From assembly GCF_933775445.1 (NCBI RefSeq), contig NC_065878.1:12287395-12351394 (forward strand): 64,000 nt of DNA, written 5' to 3'. The notes under the pieces were generated by a model. The model ran no database searches. It was not told the DNA's origin and was given only the letters and a program-made list of their open reading frames with translations. The DNA comes from Argentina anserina (lineage: Eukaryota; Streptophyta; Magnoliopsida; Rosales; Rosaceae). Every line of letters begins with the position of its first letter. Position 1 is the stretch's first letter. Positions 49,688-61,356 of the stretch are shown here, in pieces. A program made the translations under genes and the position numbers.

Positions 49688-51237
49688 ATGGAAGAAGAAA
49701 AGGGTCCAGTTTGTGTAACAGGCGGAGCTGGTTTCATCGGCTCATGGCTGGTTATGAAGCTTCTGCAACATGGTTACACTGTTCGAGCAACAGTTAGACC
49801 TGATCCAGGTACAAGTATTATTACTTGCCGGAAATTGTTTTGATCGATCAAATTTTTCTCGAACAATTTATCAAGTTTAACATATGCATGAAATAAAAAG
49901 AGAATAGGTGTAATATTGACCAGAACGGAAAAGAGACATCAGCTACCTCACAAGCCTACCAGGAGCATCAGAGAAGCTTCACATCTTCTATGCAGATCTC
50001 GACCAACCTGGAAGTTTTAACGCAGCAATTGAAGGATGCACTGGGGTCTTCCATGTAGCTCATCCTAATCCTCTGAAAGAACAAGATGAAAAAATAGTTA
50101 CGAAGAAATCAGTAGAAGGCACCCTAGGCATATTGAGAGCCTGCCTGAATTCCAAGACTGTGAAGAGGGTTGTATACACTTCTAGTGCATCGACTATTTC
50201 TCATAGTGGAACCAACAAGGAGATTGTGGATGAGAGTACATGGTCTGATGTCGATTATCATAGGTCTCTGAAAGTAATTGAGACTCCATATGTGGCTGCC
50301 AAGACCAAGACAGAGCAAGCAGCTCTAGAATTTGCTGAAAATAATGGACTGGAAATTGTCACTTTGATCCCTCCATTAGTGATCGGCGGATTTCTCTGCA
50401 AAACACTCCCTAGCTCAGTACATCTGTTCCTATGCATGATTCAAGGTATGCGTTATGACCAATTTTTATAAAAGAGAATAGTGTACGTTGTGGCTTGTTT
50501 ATGGTGCGCGAGAGTTTGCTAAGCATTGATGAAGAGTAAGCAATGAAATATGCACATGTTATATTGTTAATTAGCTTATCCAACTGTCGGTCTAATTTTT
50601 ACTCCAAAAATTTACCACCTAGCTAGATCAATGGCGACTGATAGTTGAATTAATGTATAAAACATAATTGATCTATCCCATGAAAATGTACCTATATTGG
50701 ACACAAACTAAAAACCACAACTCATTAATTGGCCAGATACAGGTATATATATATATACGACTCATGTACCCTTTTTTTTTTCGGCATGTCCGTAGGAAAT
50801 GAGCATCTCTATGGATATCTGAAAAACAAGAGTATTGTACACGTAGATGATCTGGTCAATGCACATATCCTTCTTTTCGAAAAGCATGATGCAAAGGGGA
50901 GGTACATTTGTTCATTTGCTCAGGTATCCTTAGAAGAAATGTCTCGCTTTCTCTCTGCAAAATACCCTGAATATAATATACCGACAGCTGAGTGAGTATC
51001 TATTTACATTAGCTATATATATGATTGACTTGATCTCTTCGATGTATGCCAATTATCTATCTGATTTTTTTACCATTTCTCATAATTACGTATAGTTATT
51101 TGAAGGGCATTGAAGGTCATAAAACGTGTGGGTACTCATCGGAGAAGCTCCTGAAATCTGGATTCAAGTTTAAGCATGGGCTCGAAGATATGTTTGATGG
51201 AGCAGTTCGATCATGCAGAGAAAAGGGTTTTCTGTAG
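49688..51237 (+). CDS. Vestitone-reductase/DFR-like NADPH reductase
   Basis: Four exons (49688-49808, 49924-50445, 50796-50991 and 51096-51237) sum to 981 bases, giving 326 residues. The start [20 protein letters not shown] holds the TGGAGFIG dinucleotide-binding loop. Later motifs are [32 protein letters not shown] (catalytic Ser region), YVAAKTKTE (Tyr-x3-Lys), [10 protein letters not shown], and the end EDMFDGAV...KGFL. This is the extended SDR (108E) family that includes dihydroflavonol, anthocyanidin and vestitone reductases. It resembles legume vestitone reductase most, from memory. Likely cytosolic, reducing a carbonyl of a phenolic or isoflavonoid-like substrate; the true substrate is unknown. 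All catalytic residues are present. A second reductase begins at 59578. Confidence 0.92.
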
Positions 51238-51418
51238 AGAATGTTTAGTTTCTCAAGCTCGTTTGGTTATAAGCTCCCATATAGTCATATAGAGACATCA
51301 TCCATGCTTACAAGTTACAAGTTAATAAGACTATAAGAACATCTATAATCACGTTTCACATGTTTACTTTAAAATTTAATTAACGAGTTGGCGGAGTTGT
51401 CTACCATCTAAAAAATTA

Positions 51419-52498
51419 GAGTTTTTTTCACCAACAGTCCCTCAACTCTGGTGTACCTACCAATGTGATACCTCAACTCTTAATCGTACCAATGTGATAC
51501 CCAGACTCTAGTATTGCTATCATTGAAGTACTTTCGTCAGTTTTTTTCAAAATTTTCCGTCATCTTGGTGACGTGACAAGTACGTGAGGCCCACAAAGAT
51601 GGTTAAAAGATAAAATTAACCACATCTGAGAGGAGCAATGTTTTTCCCGCCCTTTACCTTGAGAAAGACACCCAACAATTCCAATTTTGGCGCCAATTTT
51701 CCCTCCCTGCTCCTTAATTTGTGTCTCTTATCTAAACTAAAGAACTATCGCCAATCAGTCGACCACAATCTGATGAAACCTAGATCAATCTCATTTTCTA
51801 TTTTTACCCTAGCACTTGTTAAACTAACAGAATAAATATAGAATTTTATATGGAACATCTCATTTTCACAATCTCATAAGAATATAGAAACACATAACTT
51901 AACGAAATTCAACTACATGTTTAAGTACCATTAGTTCTTACAAGCAAAAATCATGGCAGATCAACATAAAAGGTGGCAACTAATGGTATTTAACACATGT
52001 ATTTGAATTTCGTTAAGTTATGTGTTTCTATATTCTTATGAGATTGTGGAAATGAGATGTTCCATATAAATTTTTATATTTATTCTGTTAGTTTAACAAG
52101 TGCTAGGGTAAAAATAGAAAATGAGATTGATCTAGGTTTTATCAGATTGTGGTCGACTGGTTGGCGGTAGTTCTTTAGTTTAGATAAGAGACACAAATTA
52201 AGGAGTATGGAGGGAAAATTGGCGCCAAAATTGGAATTGTTGGGTGTCTTTCTTAAGGTAAAGGGCCGGAATAAACATTGTTTCTCTCAGATGGGGTTAA
52301 TTTTGTCTTTTAACCCTCTTTGTGGGCCTCACGTACTTGACACGTCACCAAGATGACGGAGAAGTTGAAAAAAAAACTGACAGAAGTACTTCAATGATAG
52401 CAATACTAGAGTCTGGGTATCACATTGGTACGATTAAGAGTTGAGGTATCACATTGGTAGGTACACCATAGTTGAGGAACTGTTGGTGAAAAATACTC
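51419..52498. mobile_element. 1.08-kb near-perfect palindrome, Mutator-type foldback MITE
   Basis: The left arm (about 51419-51925) and right arm (about 52000-52498) are close reverse complements, separated by a loop of about 70 bp. The termini are GAGTTTTTTTCACCAACAGT and, reversed, GAGTATTTTTCACCAACAGT. The 9-bp duplication AAAAAATTA is exact at 51410-51418 and 52499-52507, as for Mutator-type transposition. It starts 182 bases after the reductase stop codon. Open frames here are by-products. Confidence 0.93.
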
Positions 52499-52507
52499 AA
52501 AAAATTA

Positions 52508-53190
52508 ATGTTTTATTAACTAGGAGCATTAACATCCTTTGTTGTTTCTCCGATTATGCTCATTACGAATGACCGCTTGAAGAAAATCAATGAAGCAGTT
52601 ACGTTACACCCTCCATTTAATTGATTTCAGCGTTCATAAACCCAGTGATATATTGCTACAAGCGGTGCATGCGTATGCAAATGTGAGTTTTAAACTTTTA
52701 ATCAAATATACTTGTTGCCTTGTTGGACATGTAAAATTAAGTTTGAAGATTAGCAATTCAGCATATATATCTAAACCGTTGGGTATGCATGTACGTATAT
52801 GCAGTTCACAAGATAGACCTTAATTACTGTTTTCATATATGTAGTAAATATCATGGATAATACATGGAAATATTACCCTTGTTGTCAAGAGCATCGATCG
52901 ATAATCTATGGATTCGAAGTACACATATGTATTACATTCTGATGTGCATTGATATCATTTACAAGAAAACTGGCTTCCATTTTTCATTTTATACGAAAAG
53001 AATGACTTCCATTAGTACGTTATATTAAATTATTTAGCTAGTGCCTCATGGTTCACATCTGTATATAGATTTTAATATATGAAGTACACATTTATATTAA
53101 TTCGTTGACAACAGAAATCATGCATGTGGAACGCTAAATTAGTGAACGTTATATAAACCGGCCTCGTCATGGTATCTGTATACACACACA
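52508..53190. other. Spacer, no gene recognised
   Basis: AT-rich. The open frame 52590-52823 lacks recognisable features. Confidence 0.45.
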
Positions 53191-53955
53191 TGGTCGGCCC
53201 TGAGAATTTCGGCGCTAGGCGAAACGAAAACATGGGTCCATCTTGCCAAAAAATGTAGACATGTAGTCACAAATATATCAGCTGAAGTCTATGCTTGTTT
53301 ACTTTTTTTTTAGTAGAACTTGGTAATAGAATTGATCTGTTTAGTTAATGCATCTCTTCTTCGTTTGAATAAGCTGCAAGCAAAATATAGTTACTTATAC
53401 CCAATACTCCTGTAACCGTGATTATGGGAGAAAAATAAAATTTGGCTTAAAATAATGGCTGAATTGATGATTAACTAAATAAGAAAAGATGACAACTAAG
53501 GAATAAGGATGATTCATACTATCACACAAAGACACAATCTGCAAATCATTGATTAATCAACAACACATGTACCATAAATTAAGAAAAACCATAAACAGAA
53601 TTGACTCAAAAAAAATTTGCTAATTGAAATTTGCAGACAAAACTTACTTAGAAGTTGAATTCAATAGTTGTTTCATATATTGCCCAATTCTCAAATCCGC
53701 TGGAAACTAAACCTAACTTTCTAGTTTGTTGCATCAACAAGAACACAGCTGCACAATTTCTCTTTGCGTTTAGAAAACTCATATTTTTTCTCTCTATTTC
53801 ACATATATATAAATAATATTATTATTATCTTAAATGTATACGAGCTTTCCAAACCATAGGCTAAATGTATACGGACTTTTTTTTTTTCTTTCGGGGGCCT
53901 ACCTGGGTTGGGGGCTCTAGATAGACATCTATTGAGCCTAGCCCCAGGGTCGGGA
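53191..53955. other. Possible degraded transposon, no gene
   Basis: The left edge reads TCGGCCCTGAGAATTTC and the right edge, on the other strand, CGACCCTGGGGCTAGGC, which may be inverted termini of a hAT-like element with an AT-rich body. Pairing is weak and no target duplication is seen. Confidence 0.3.
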
Positions 53956-54300
53956 GGGATAGCTCACTTGACCAACTTCTTGATAACATTTCAATATCTC
54001 CACCGTTCAACATTTAGATTCTAATGTGTATATCACCTCTGTAAAATTTCAGCCAAAATGGAGATGTTTAAGGCATTCAAAATTGAGATTTAAACTTACA
54101 AGCATGAACGGTTCAGGTTGACAGATTTGGTGCGTCCATTGCTTTCACCAAGTTCGATACCTTAACGATCACCATTTTGGCTAAAAATTTACAAAAATGA
54201 TCTACACATTAGACCCTAGATATCAAACAATGGAGATGTGAAAATATAATCGAGAAGTTGGTCAAGTGACATATCCATTTTTTAAACTCAAAAAATGAAT
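53956..54300. mobile_element. Foldback element with ~105-bp arms
   Basis: AGCTCACTTGACCAACTTCT...CCAAAATGG (53960-54062) is matched by its reverse complement at 54171-54277 (CCATTTTGGC...AGAAGTTGGTCAAGTGA). The loop is about 110 bp. The right side extends past the paired region to about 54300, so the left end may be truncated. Confidence 0.75.
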
Positions 54301-54839
54301 CCCTCACTAGAAAGGCCATATATATATATATATAATTTAGTTTTCAATTAATTGGCATCCAGTAATTATCAATAAAAGTTACATGCTTCCGTGGTTGGTA
54401 TCAGAGTCGTAAGAGTTGTAAGTATTTAATCTCTGAATTCAAACCTCTTAGTCCTCAGGTGGAGGCTCTGCCTTCTAGGTGTAGATCCTAAGTTGATATA
54501 TTTATTTATTAACACTTCTCAATCCCTGATTGGTAGGCCTAGCCTCCTAGAGTAGTTCTTGAGTTGATCATTTAAATCATCTATTTATTGTTTTATTTGT
54601 TTTTGTTTCTGTTTCTATTCTTAAAAATTAAAAGTTTACTTCTATTTACTGGGTTTCTGGGTTTCCTTCTTCTCCAATCAAACAATAAGTTTCTCAGGTC
54701 CAAACATTAAGTCTCGAGTGAGGCATGAGCGGATGCGGCATGAGCTGAGCAAAGAAGATTGTCACTCCTAGATCTAAGTATTCTGAAGTCATTTCTATCA
54801 TTTTAAGTCTAGTACCCCGAATTTTCGGGTTGGCTTTGT

Positions 54840-55693
54840 ATAAATGCTCTTTCCCCTGATGCAAAGACTTGAAACAACTTGTCAGTTGGTTATGTCGACG
54901 CAGGGTACCTCTCTGACCCTCACAAGGCTCGTTCTCAAACCGGTTATGTGTTTACCATTGGGAATCACGCGGAGATCATCGCTCTCCATGAAGCAGTTAA
55001 AGAATGTGTTTGGCTATGATCACTCGTTCATCATATTCGTGATTCTTGTGGATTAGTCTCTACAACTGATCAACCTACGTGCATTTATGAAGATAATGTT
55101 GCTTCCATAGAGCAGACAAAGTTAGGTTGCATCAAGGGAGACAACAAACCAAACATATTTCGCCCAAGTTCTTCTACAACATTCAACAACAGAAGTTCTT
55201 GAATGTTCATATCAATCAAGTGAGTTCAAAATCTAATGTTGCGGATTTGTTCACCAAGTCTTTGCCTAAATCTACTTTTTTTAAAACATGTGAAGAGCAT
55301 TGACATACGTCGTATATCAGAACTTTAGAGTTTGGTAGACTTCAGGGGGAATTTACATCACATGTTAATATCTTTAAGTAGTTGGTGTGTTGTGCTCTCT
55401 TTCCCTTCGATCAAGATTTTGTTTACCCAAGAGGTTTTTGTTTTGCTTGACAAGGTTTTTACCGAGGCAATGTTGTGCGCCATGCAACCTAGGCATGCGA
55501 CACGAGGGGGAGTGTTCCGGGAGAATTACTATTCTACCCTTATGTGTGTCTTAGCCTAATAGGTTTCCTGTTAGGAGATAGATTAACATCTCTGTAATAG
55601 ATTAGGACTCTAAATCCTACGGATTGTGGATTGTAATGCCTATATATAGGACCCTATATCATTCAATAATATACAATTATTTCATCATGCATC
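54840..55693 (+). mobile_element. 5'-truncated Copia fragment with RNase H and 3' LTR
   Basis: Broken plus-strand frames encode a Copia RNase H: VGYVDAGYLSDPHKARSQTG, IIALHEAVKECVWL, CIYEDNVASIEQ, FFYNIQQQKFLNVHI and NVADLFTKSLPKSTF. A purine tract GAGGGGGA precedes an LTR of about 180 bp (55513 to about 55690) with a TATATATAGG promoter-like motif. Integrase and reverse transcriptase are missing. A primer-binding-like TTGGTATCAGAG at about 54395 may mark its 5' leader, but no 5' LTR could be paired. Stops at 55016 and elsewhere show decay. Confidence 0.75.
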
Positions 55694-55697
55694 AGCA

Positions 55698-56086
55698 TAT
55701 GGATTATATATATATATATATATATATGTAGATATAACAAACACATTTATATGTGTTATTCTAAAAAGTAAAAGAATTTAATATATTCATTTCATAAGGT
55801 TTATAATATTTGCACTATCTTACACTAATATAATGCATAAAAGATAATAATATTAGTATTAGTCTTAAATTCGATTACAAAGGTATCGAGTATACGCAAG
55901 AATATGAGCTAACGTATTCAAATGGTGGTCTAATACTTACAAAAAGAAATTTTGTATCTTTGAAAGTATGAACCTTAGCATCATTAGTTTCTAAAAAGAA
56001 ATATTACTAGAACAATTAAATTAATTCTAAGTTAATAGAACCTTATAGTATTAAATAGTAAATAGTAAATGTCAGGGTATTACATA
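55698..56086 (-). repeat. Terminal fragment of the long LTR at 36242
   Basis: It begins with a TA tract and shares its length with 38323-38710 in the same direction: TTATATGTGTTATTCTAAAA, AATGCATAAAAGATAATA, TATCGAGTATACGCAAGAA, and the end TATTACA. Divergence is roughly one base in ten by eye. Only the end of the LTR is present. Confidence 0.85.
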
Positions 56087-56213
56087 TATAACCGGCCACA
56101 TCATGGTTTGTACATTATAAATTAAAATTAACTTTCAACTTGTCCATATATGATATATCCAATGATCTTCAAGCGTGCACGTGTGTGTCTGTATTTACAG
56201 ATATAGTTATATA

Positions 56214-58902
56214 TGTTAACGTTGTGATTATCATGGAGGCTAATACACTTAGTTAGCTTATTAATGATGGTTAGCTTGACACGAGAAGTATAGTGGTTCA
56301 CCTCCATCTCTTGAGGTAAGCTACGTCCACTTGAATCCACTAGTATAGACAAATAGCCTTAAGTTATACAAGTAGTTATCTGCCCCCTCTAAGTGGGATG
56401 AGTGGTCCCTTTTATAGGTGAGTGAACCACTCTCATTTACATATTCTTCAATGTGGGACAAGTGCCCTTCTAGGCTTACTATGGAGTCATCTTGATGAGG
56501 CCAGAAATGTGACTTCCCGGTGGTGTCTTGGTGAGTTCCGACTATCATTGGAAAGCTTGTATGACGAGGTACGCTATGAATATCATGGTTGAGCCACATA
56601 GTGACTTGTAGATCCACATAGAGAGTCATGCTTATGCTCGGTGGCATGCCATACTAGCTCTATGCTAGTAGGGGTGCCAACATGTCCCCCAGTAGTCCCT
56701 AAGTAAGAGGAACTTCTTGCTTGGGGAGTTTATCAATCAAAATGTCACCGAGCATAAGTTTCCGGGCGGTGGCATACCCCTACCAGTCCCCAAACTTCTT
56801 AAGCAAGAAGTGACTCTTAAACCTGCAAAACAAAGATAAAAACATATGTGCACGAAGTATGTCCGTTGTCACGGGTAGTATAAGAATGTACGGGCGCGAT
56901 GTGTGTTTGACACATGATGATGCGTGTGTATATGTATGGTCCCGAATATGATCTAGTACGCAAATGTGCGTAAGTCCCCGAAACCCCTAATCAGCGAGGC
57001 GGTTTTGAGTGATATGATTTATGTGCGCGGTGTGCTTAGGCGAAGTAGTCTTGCGCGATGGCACTTTGGACTATATGGCCACTATGGGCGAGTGTAGCTT
57101 CTATATGCCAATATGGCCTTTGAAGGCTAGTGGGGACTCTAAAGGCTGGTGCGTCCCATATCGCAGTATGCGTAGGACAACGTTGAGCCACTGTGGGCGT
57201 AGTGTGTCCATCTTAGCGCAATGAGTTTTGCGCGTAGGACGTCTTTGAGCGCTGACATAGAGCGTAGTGCATCCATCTTAGCGTAGTGACCTACGTGTAG
57301 GACGTCTTTTGGACGTTAATTTAGAGCGTGGTGAGTCCATCATAGCATAGTAGGCTACACGTATGACATCTTTTGGTGCGTCCGTCATAGCGTAGTAGGC
57401 TACGCGTATGACGTCTTTTGGGCGTTGAATTAGAGCGTGGTGCGTCCGTCATACCGTAGTAGGCTACGCGTAGGACGTCTTTTGGACGCTGACATTGAGC
57501 GTAATGCGTCCATCGTAGCGTAGTGAGCTTTACGCGTATGACGGCTTGAGCCCTCTTGGGAGTAGTGCGTCCTCTGAGTGCAGTGTACTTTGTGCGTAGG
57601 ACGGCTTGAGCCCTCTTGGGCGTATTGCATCCATCGTAGCGTAGATAAACATTACGCGTAGGACGTCTTGAGCCCTCTTAGGCGTATTACATCCATCGTA
57701 GCGTAGATAAACATTACGCGTAGGACGTCTTGAGCCCTCTTGGGCGTAGTGCGTCCTCTGAGTGTAGTGTACTTTACGCGTAGAACGGCTTGAGCCCTCT
57801 TGGACATATTGGGTTGGAGTCCCCGCACTTGTCGTTGAGATGGCACTTGTGGTTGCGGGTTGGAGTACCTTGGTGATGGAAAATATTTTCTCAAGTTTCC
57901 CTAGAACTCGTGGTGTACGTCCATGGCGGATCGGCGTTATCAGTGCACTCTGGCAGTGGTGACCAGTTGCGGCATTGCTACTTTTTCCTAACCTCAATAT
58001 GGAGGTTCTGCTTGACGCCGCGTTTGGCTGATACGGGGGTGCTGTTGTTTCTCCGGTTAGATTTGTCGCGCTGCTTCTTTGTTTCTTTCTGAGTGTTGGT
58101 GATGCCCTGGTGTAACAAGCATAATTGATAGCTAGTTGCGCTGGGTTTCTGGCGCTGCAACTGAAGTTTTGTGGTGATGCTTTGAACTTTCATTTTCTTA
58201 AATGGTGGTGTACATTGTCTTGCCCTAATGGCCTTCATGCATGAAAAGGATATAAAAGCTTTGATTGTGGAGACCCTTGGACCTCTTTGATGGCGCTGAT
58301 ACGGCTTCGGCGGATTGGACTGATACGCTAAGGCCTTGGCGGATTGGCCTGCTACGCTAACATTTTGTTTTTAGCTAGCTTAGCTTTAGGATAGTGACAA
58401 AGCTAATTGTTCGATTCTCACAGACGGCGCTAATGTTAACGTTGTAATTATCATGGAGGCTAATACACTTAGTTAGCTTATTAATGAGGGTTAGCTTGAC
58501 ACGAGAAGTATAGTGGTTCATCTCCCTCTCTTGGGGTAAGTTATGTCCACTTGAATCCACTTGTATATGCAAATAGCCTTAAGTTATACAAGTAGTTATT
58601 CGCCCCCCTCTAAGTGGGATGAGGGGTCTCTTTTATAGGTGAGGGAACCCCTCTCATTTACATATTGTTCAATGTGGGATAAGTGCCCTTCTAGGCTTAC
58701 TATGGAGTCATCTTGATGAGGCCGAAAATGTGATTTTCCGGTGGTGTTTTGGTGAGTTCCGACTATTATTGGAAAGCTTGTATGACAAGGTACGCTATGA
58801 ATATCATGGTTGAGTCACATAGTGACTTGTAAATTCGCCTAGAGAGTCATGTTTATGCTCGGTGACATGTCATACTAGCTCTATGCAGTATAGGTGCCAA
58901 CA
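56214..58902 (-). mobile_element. Complete non-coding LTR element
   Basis: Direct LTRs lie at 56214-56683 and 58434-58902 (about 470 bp each, TGTTAACGTTGT...GTGCCAACA). The 5-bp duplication ATATA is exact at 56209-56213 and 58903-58907. A purine tract (ACTGGGGGACA) adjoins the left LTR on the minus strand, and the sequence next to the right LTR reads TTAGCGCCGTCTGTGAGAA on that strand, similar to TGGCGCCGT-type primer-binding sites of Gypsy elements. Sense is therefore minus. The 1.75-kb interior has no gag or pol, so it depends on another element. The interior holds a minisatellite. Confidence 0.88.
57190..57815. repeat. GC-rich minisatellite inside the LTR element
   Basis: About nine imperfect units of roughly 60-70 bp are built around GCGTAGTGCGTCCATC, TACGCGTA and GGACGTCTT. 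The left copies continue TTTTGGACG, the right copies GAGCCCTCTTGGGCG, so two subtypes exist. The repeats keep minus-strand frames open (57430-57630, 57530-57997, 57652-57894) without encoding a known protein. Confidence 0.88.
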
Positions 58903-58907
58903 ATATA

Positions 58908-59577
58908 CATTTTTCATTTCTAACCCTATATATACTAATAAATTATACAAATTAGTAACTAATACGAACGGCTAGATATTGGATCTGCAGTTAGCTAGCT
59001 ACATATATATGGAGCATGAAAGATTTTGTAAGCAGACAAAATGCTCGATATAGTGTTTTCACTCTTTGATTTGTGCGTATACTGTACCGTATTTATTGGT
59101 AAGGTCTTTCATCCGGTAAACGCAATATATTAAAATGCGTATTATCCATCTAGAAGACTATAGAAGTACTTAGAAGTTTCAAACATGCTCTTTATCTACT
59201 TAGTTCTTATCATTAGATTTACATACCCCGCTATAGAGTAATAGCGGGGGTATGTGTTTACTGCATGTCGTTTTAATCGTGGACTAGAGGGCTAATTAAA
59301 AATAGAACATATTAAAAACTTAATTACGTAACAAAATTGTCATATCTATCAATTTGGCTAATTAATATTGGTTCGTAGCTCCAAAAGAAACGCAAAGAAT
59401 ATGCAGAACTAGCTGTAATGATAGGGTTGCAATCAATTGACCGTAAATTAGCGCAAATGGTTACATGATTAAGCTCTATATGAAACCTTAATTGCCTTCA
59501 ATTCTCTATCACCTTAATTAGCTAATTAACTAGCTAGGTCGGACAATCACCTGTTAGTTATCGAGAGAGATCGGTCG
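58908..59577. other. Upstream region of the second reductase
   Basis: AT-rich. No gene or clear repeat is seen. Confidence 0.45.
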
Positions 59578-59704
59578 ATGGAAGATGTCAGAGGAGGCAC
59601 AATTTGTGTGACTGGAGGAACAGGATATATAGCCTCATGGCTGATTCTGAGACTGCTTCAGCATGGATACTCGGTTCGAGCCACCATCAGATCCAACAGT
59701 GCTG
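59578..59704 (+). CDS. Second reductase gene, first exon only
   Basis: ATG at 59578 opens [20 protein letters not shown], then [20 protein letters not shown]. It ends at a GCTG|GTAAGT donor with the same phase as exon 1 of the reductase at 49688. The nucleotide-binding loop TGGTGYIAS has Ala where the first copy has Gly. No exon 2-like sequence (the R-K-R-D...LP-G-A region) is seen in the remaining 4.3 kb, part of which is a solo LTR. Either intron 1 is very long and the rest lies beyond the window, or the copy is a truncated duplicate. It is about 8.3 kb downstream of the intact gene, suggesting tandem duplication. Confidence 0.75.
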
Positions 59705-60840
59705 GTAAGTAATACGATCAGAATAATCAGATCGTGTATATATAAGATCGAGTTGGTTTTAATATATTATTGTGATGGTAAAGATTAGTAAACCATATTA
59801 TTCAGAGATATGTATGATAATTTTTTGTTAAAGAACTTAATTAATTAGTAGTTCAAGCAAGTTTTGCAGTTTCTCTGAAATAATACCAACTTTTAAGTCC
59901 TTCAGATCTAGTTGATGGTGAACAGTAGCGCGCTTTGGCAATATAGTACGTTGTGCAGCTTGTGCTAATTCATCGATCAGATCGAGCAAAATTGTAAAAT
60001 GAGTTGTACTGAATCGGTTGTATGATAGTTTTATTATTATATTAAATCTTAATTAGTTCAAGCTAGTTCCAGAAAGTTAAATAGACTCGCTTTTAAGCTC
60101 TTTTTATGAGGTTGATGATCACTAGTTGTGGTAGCTTGAACTATTTCCACAAATTAGTACGACATAATAATTTATCAGAGCTTTTGTATAATGATAGTAG
60201 TATCAGAGCTTCTACTCATACCTCTTAAATCGACACTTGGATCTCAAATTTCTTTTTATATGTAGCTAAAATACTATTTACACATCCTTAATTTTCCCAA
60301 AATGCACCTAGTTGAATAAAATCAATATAACTACATTTCTTACTTCAAAAGTTTATTCAACCGGTTTGAATGATAGCTATATCGAGTCTCTCAGGTGTGT
60401 TAAATCAGAATCGATCACAATATACTTAACAGATGAAATTTATATGCAATTCATTATTAAAAAACTACTTTCAAACATGCAAAACACAATATACAGGAAG
60501 AAGAAGTTAAAAATTAAACAATAAACATCTAAAAAATGAGAAGAATATTTTTTTTAGAATGCATGTGAATTGTTAAAAAGATCACATCATAATTCAACTA
60601 GATGAGAGAGTAATCAGTTTGAAATTATTACAATAACAAAAAGATTGAGAAATCGAATGTATGGTATTAGTTTTTTTTGTTTATTATTATATTTGTCTTT
60701 TTGGTAATTTCATAAAAGTTGACAAAGTCAATTTTAAAATGAAAAAGATGCAGGTCTAATTGCTGTTTTTAAGAGAGTATGAATAGAAGTTCATTTATAG
60801 TATTTAATTAGGAGGAGATTATGGCGCCAAATTCGGTGCC
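59705..60840. other. Putative intron of the second reductase
   Basis: AT-rich; no coding exon recognised. The open frame at 60312-60524 is not similar to a reductase. Confidence 0.4.
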
Positions 60841-61356
60841 GCAATCCTACGTGGTATGTCACGTCACATTGCCAAACCAACAATTAAAATTATATAAAAT
60901 GTCATTTTAAATGAAAGGACAATCATATCCTTGTAAATCTAACGGTTCTAAATTATTATAAAAATATTTTTTTTCTTTTTATAATTTCTTCTTTTTCATC
61001 ACAATAATATTTCTAAAATATAATTTAAAAAATTAAAATTTACGAAAATATGCTTGAAATATATGTGTGCACTCATGAAATATATATATATATATATGCA
61101 TAAAATATAATTATTTGTAAATTTCAAAAAATTTAATTGAACTACAATATTTATATTTAGATGAAAATTTTTGGTAAGATTCTTTTGGTTTTTTCTAAAA
61201 ATGGAATATTCTTTTGTTAGAATATAATCAATTTAAAGAGATATGTAAGGTAACAAATGTTTTTTAGCATAGATTATACATATCTTAATTAATACCATAT
61301 TTAATACAATTATGTCGATGATAATCTTTCTAGTGACAAATATGTTAAGATTCATG

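Noticed and set aside
57530..57997. 155-codon minus-strand open frame
   Set aside because: The minisatellite keeps it open; the sequence is just repeat translation.
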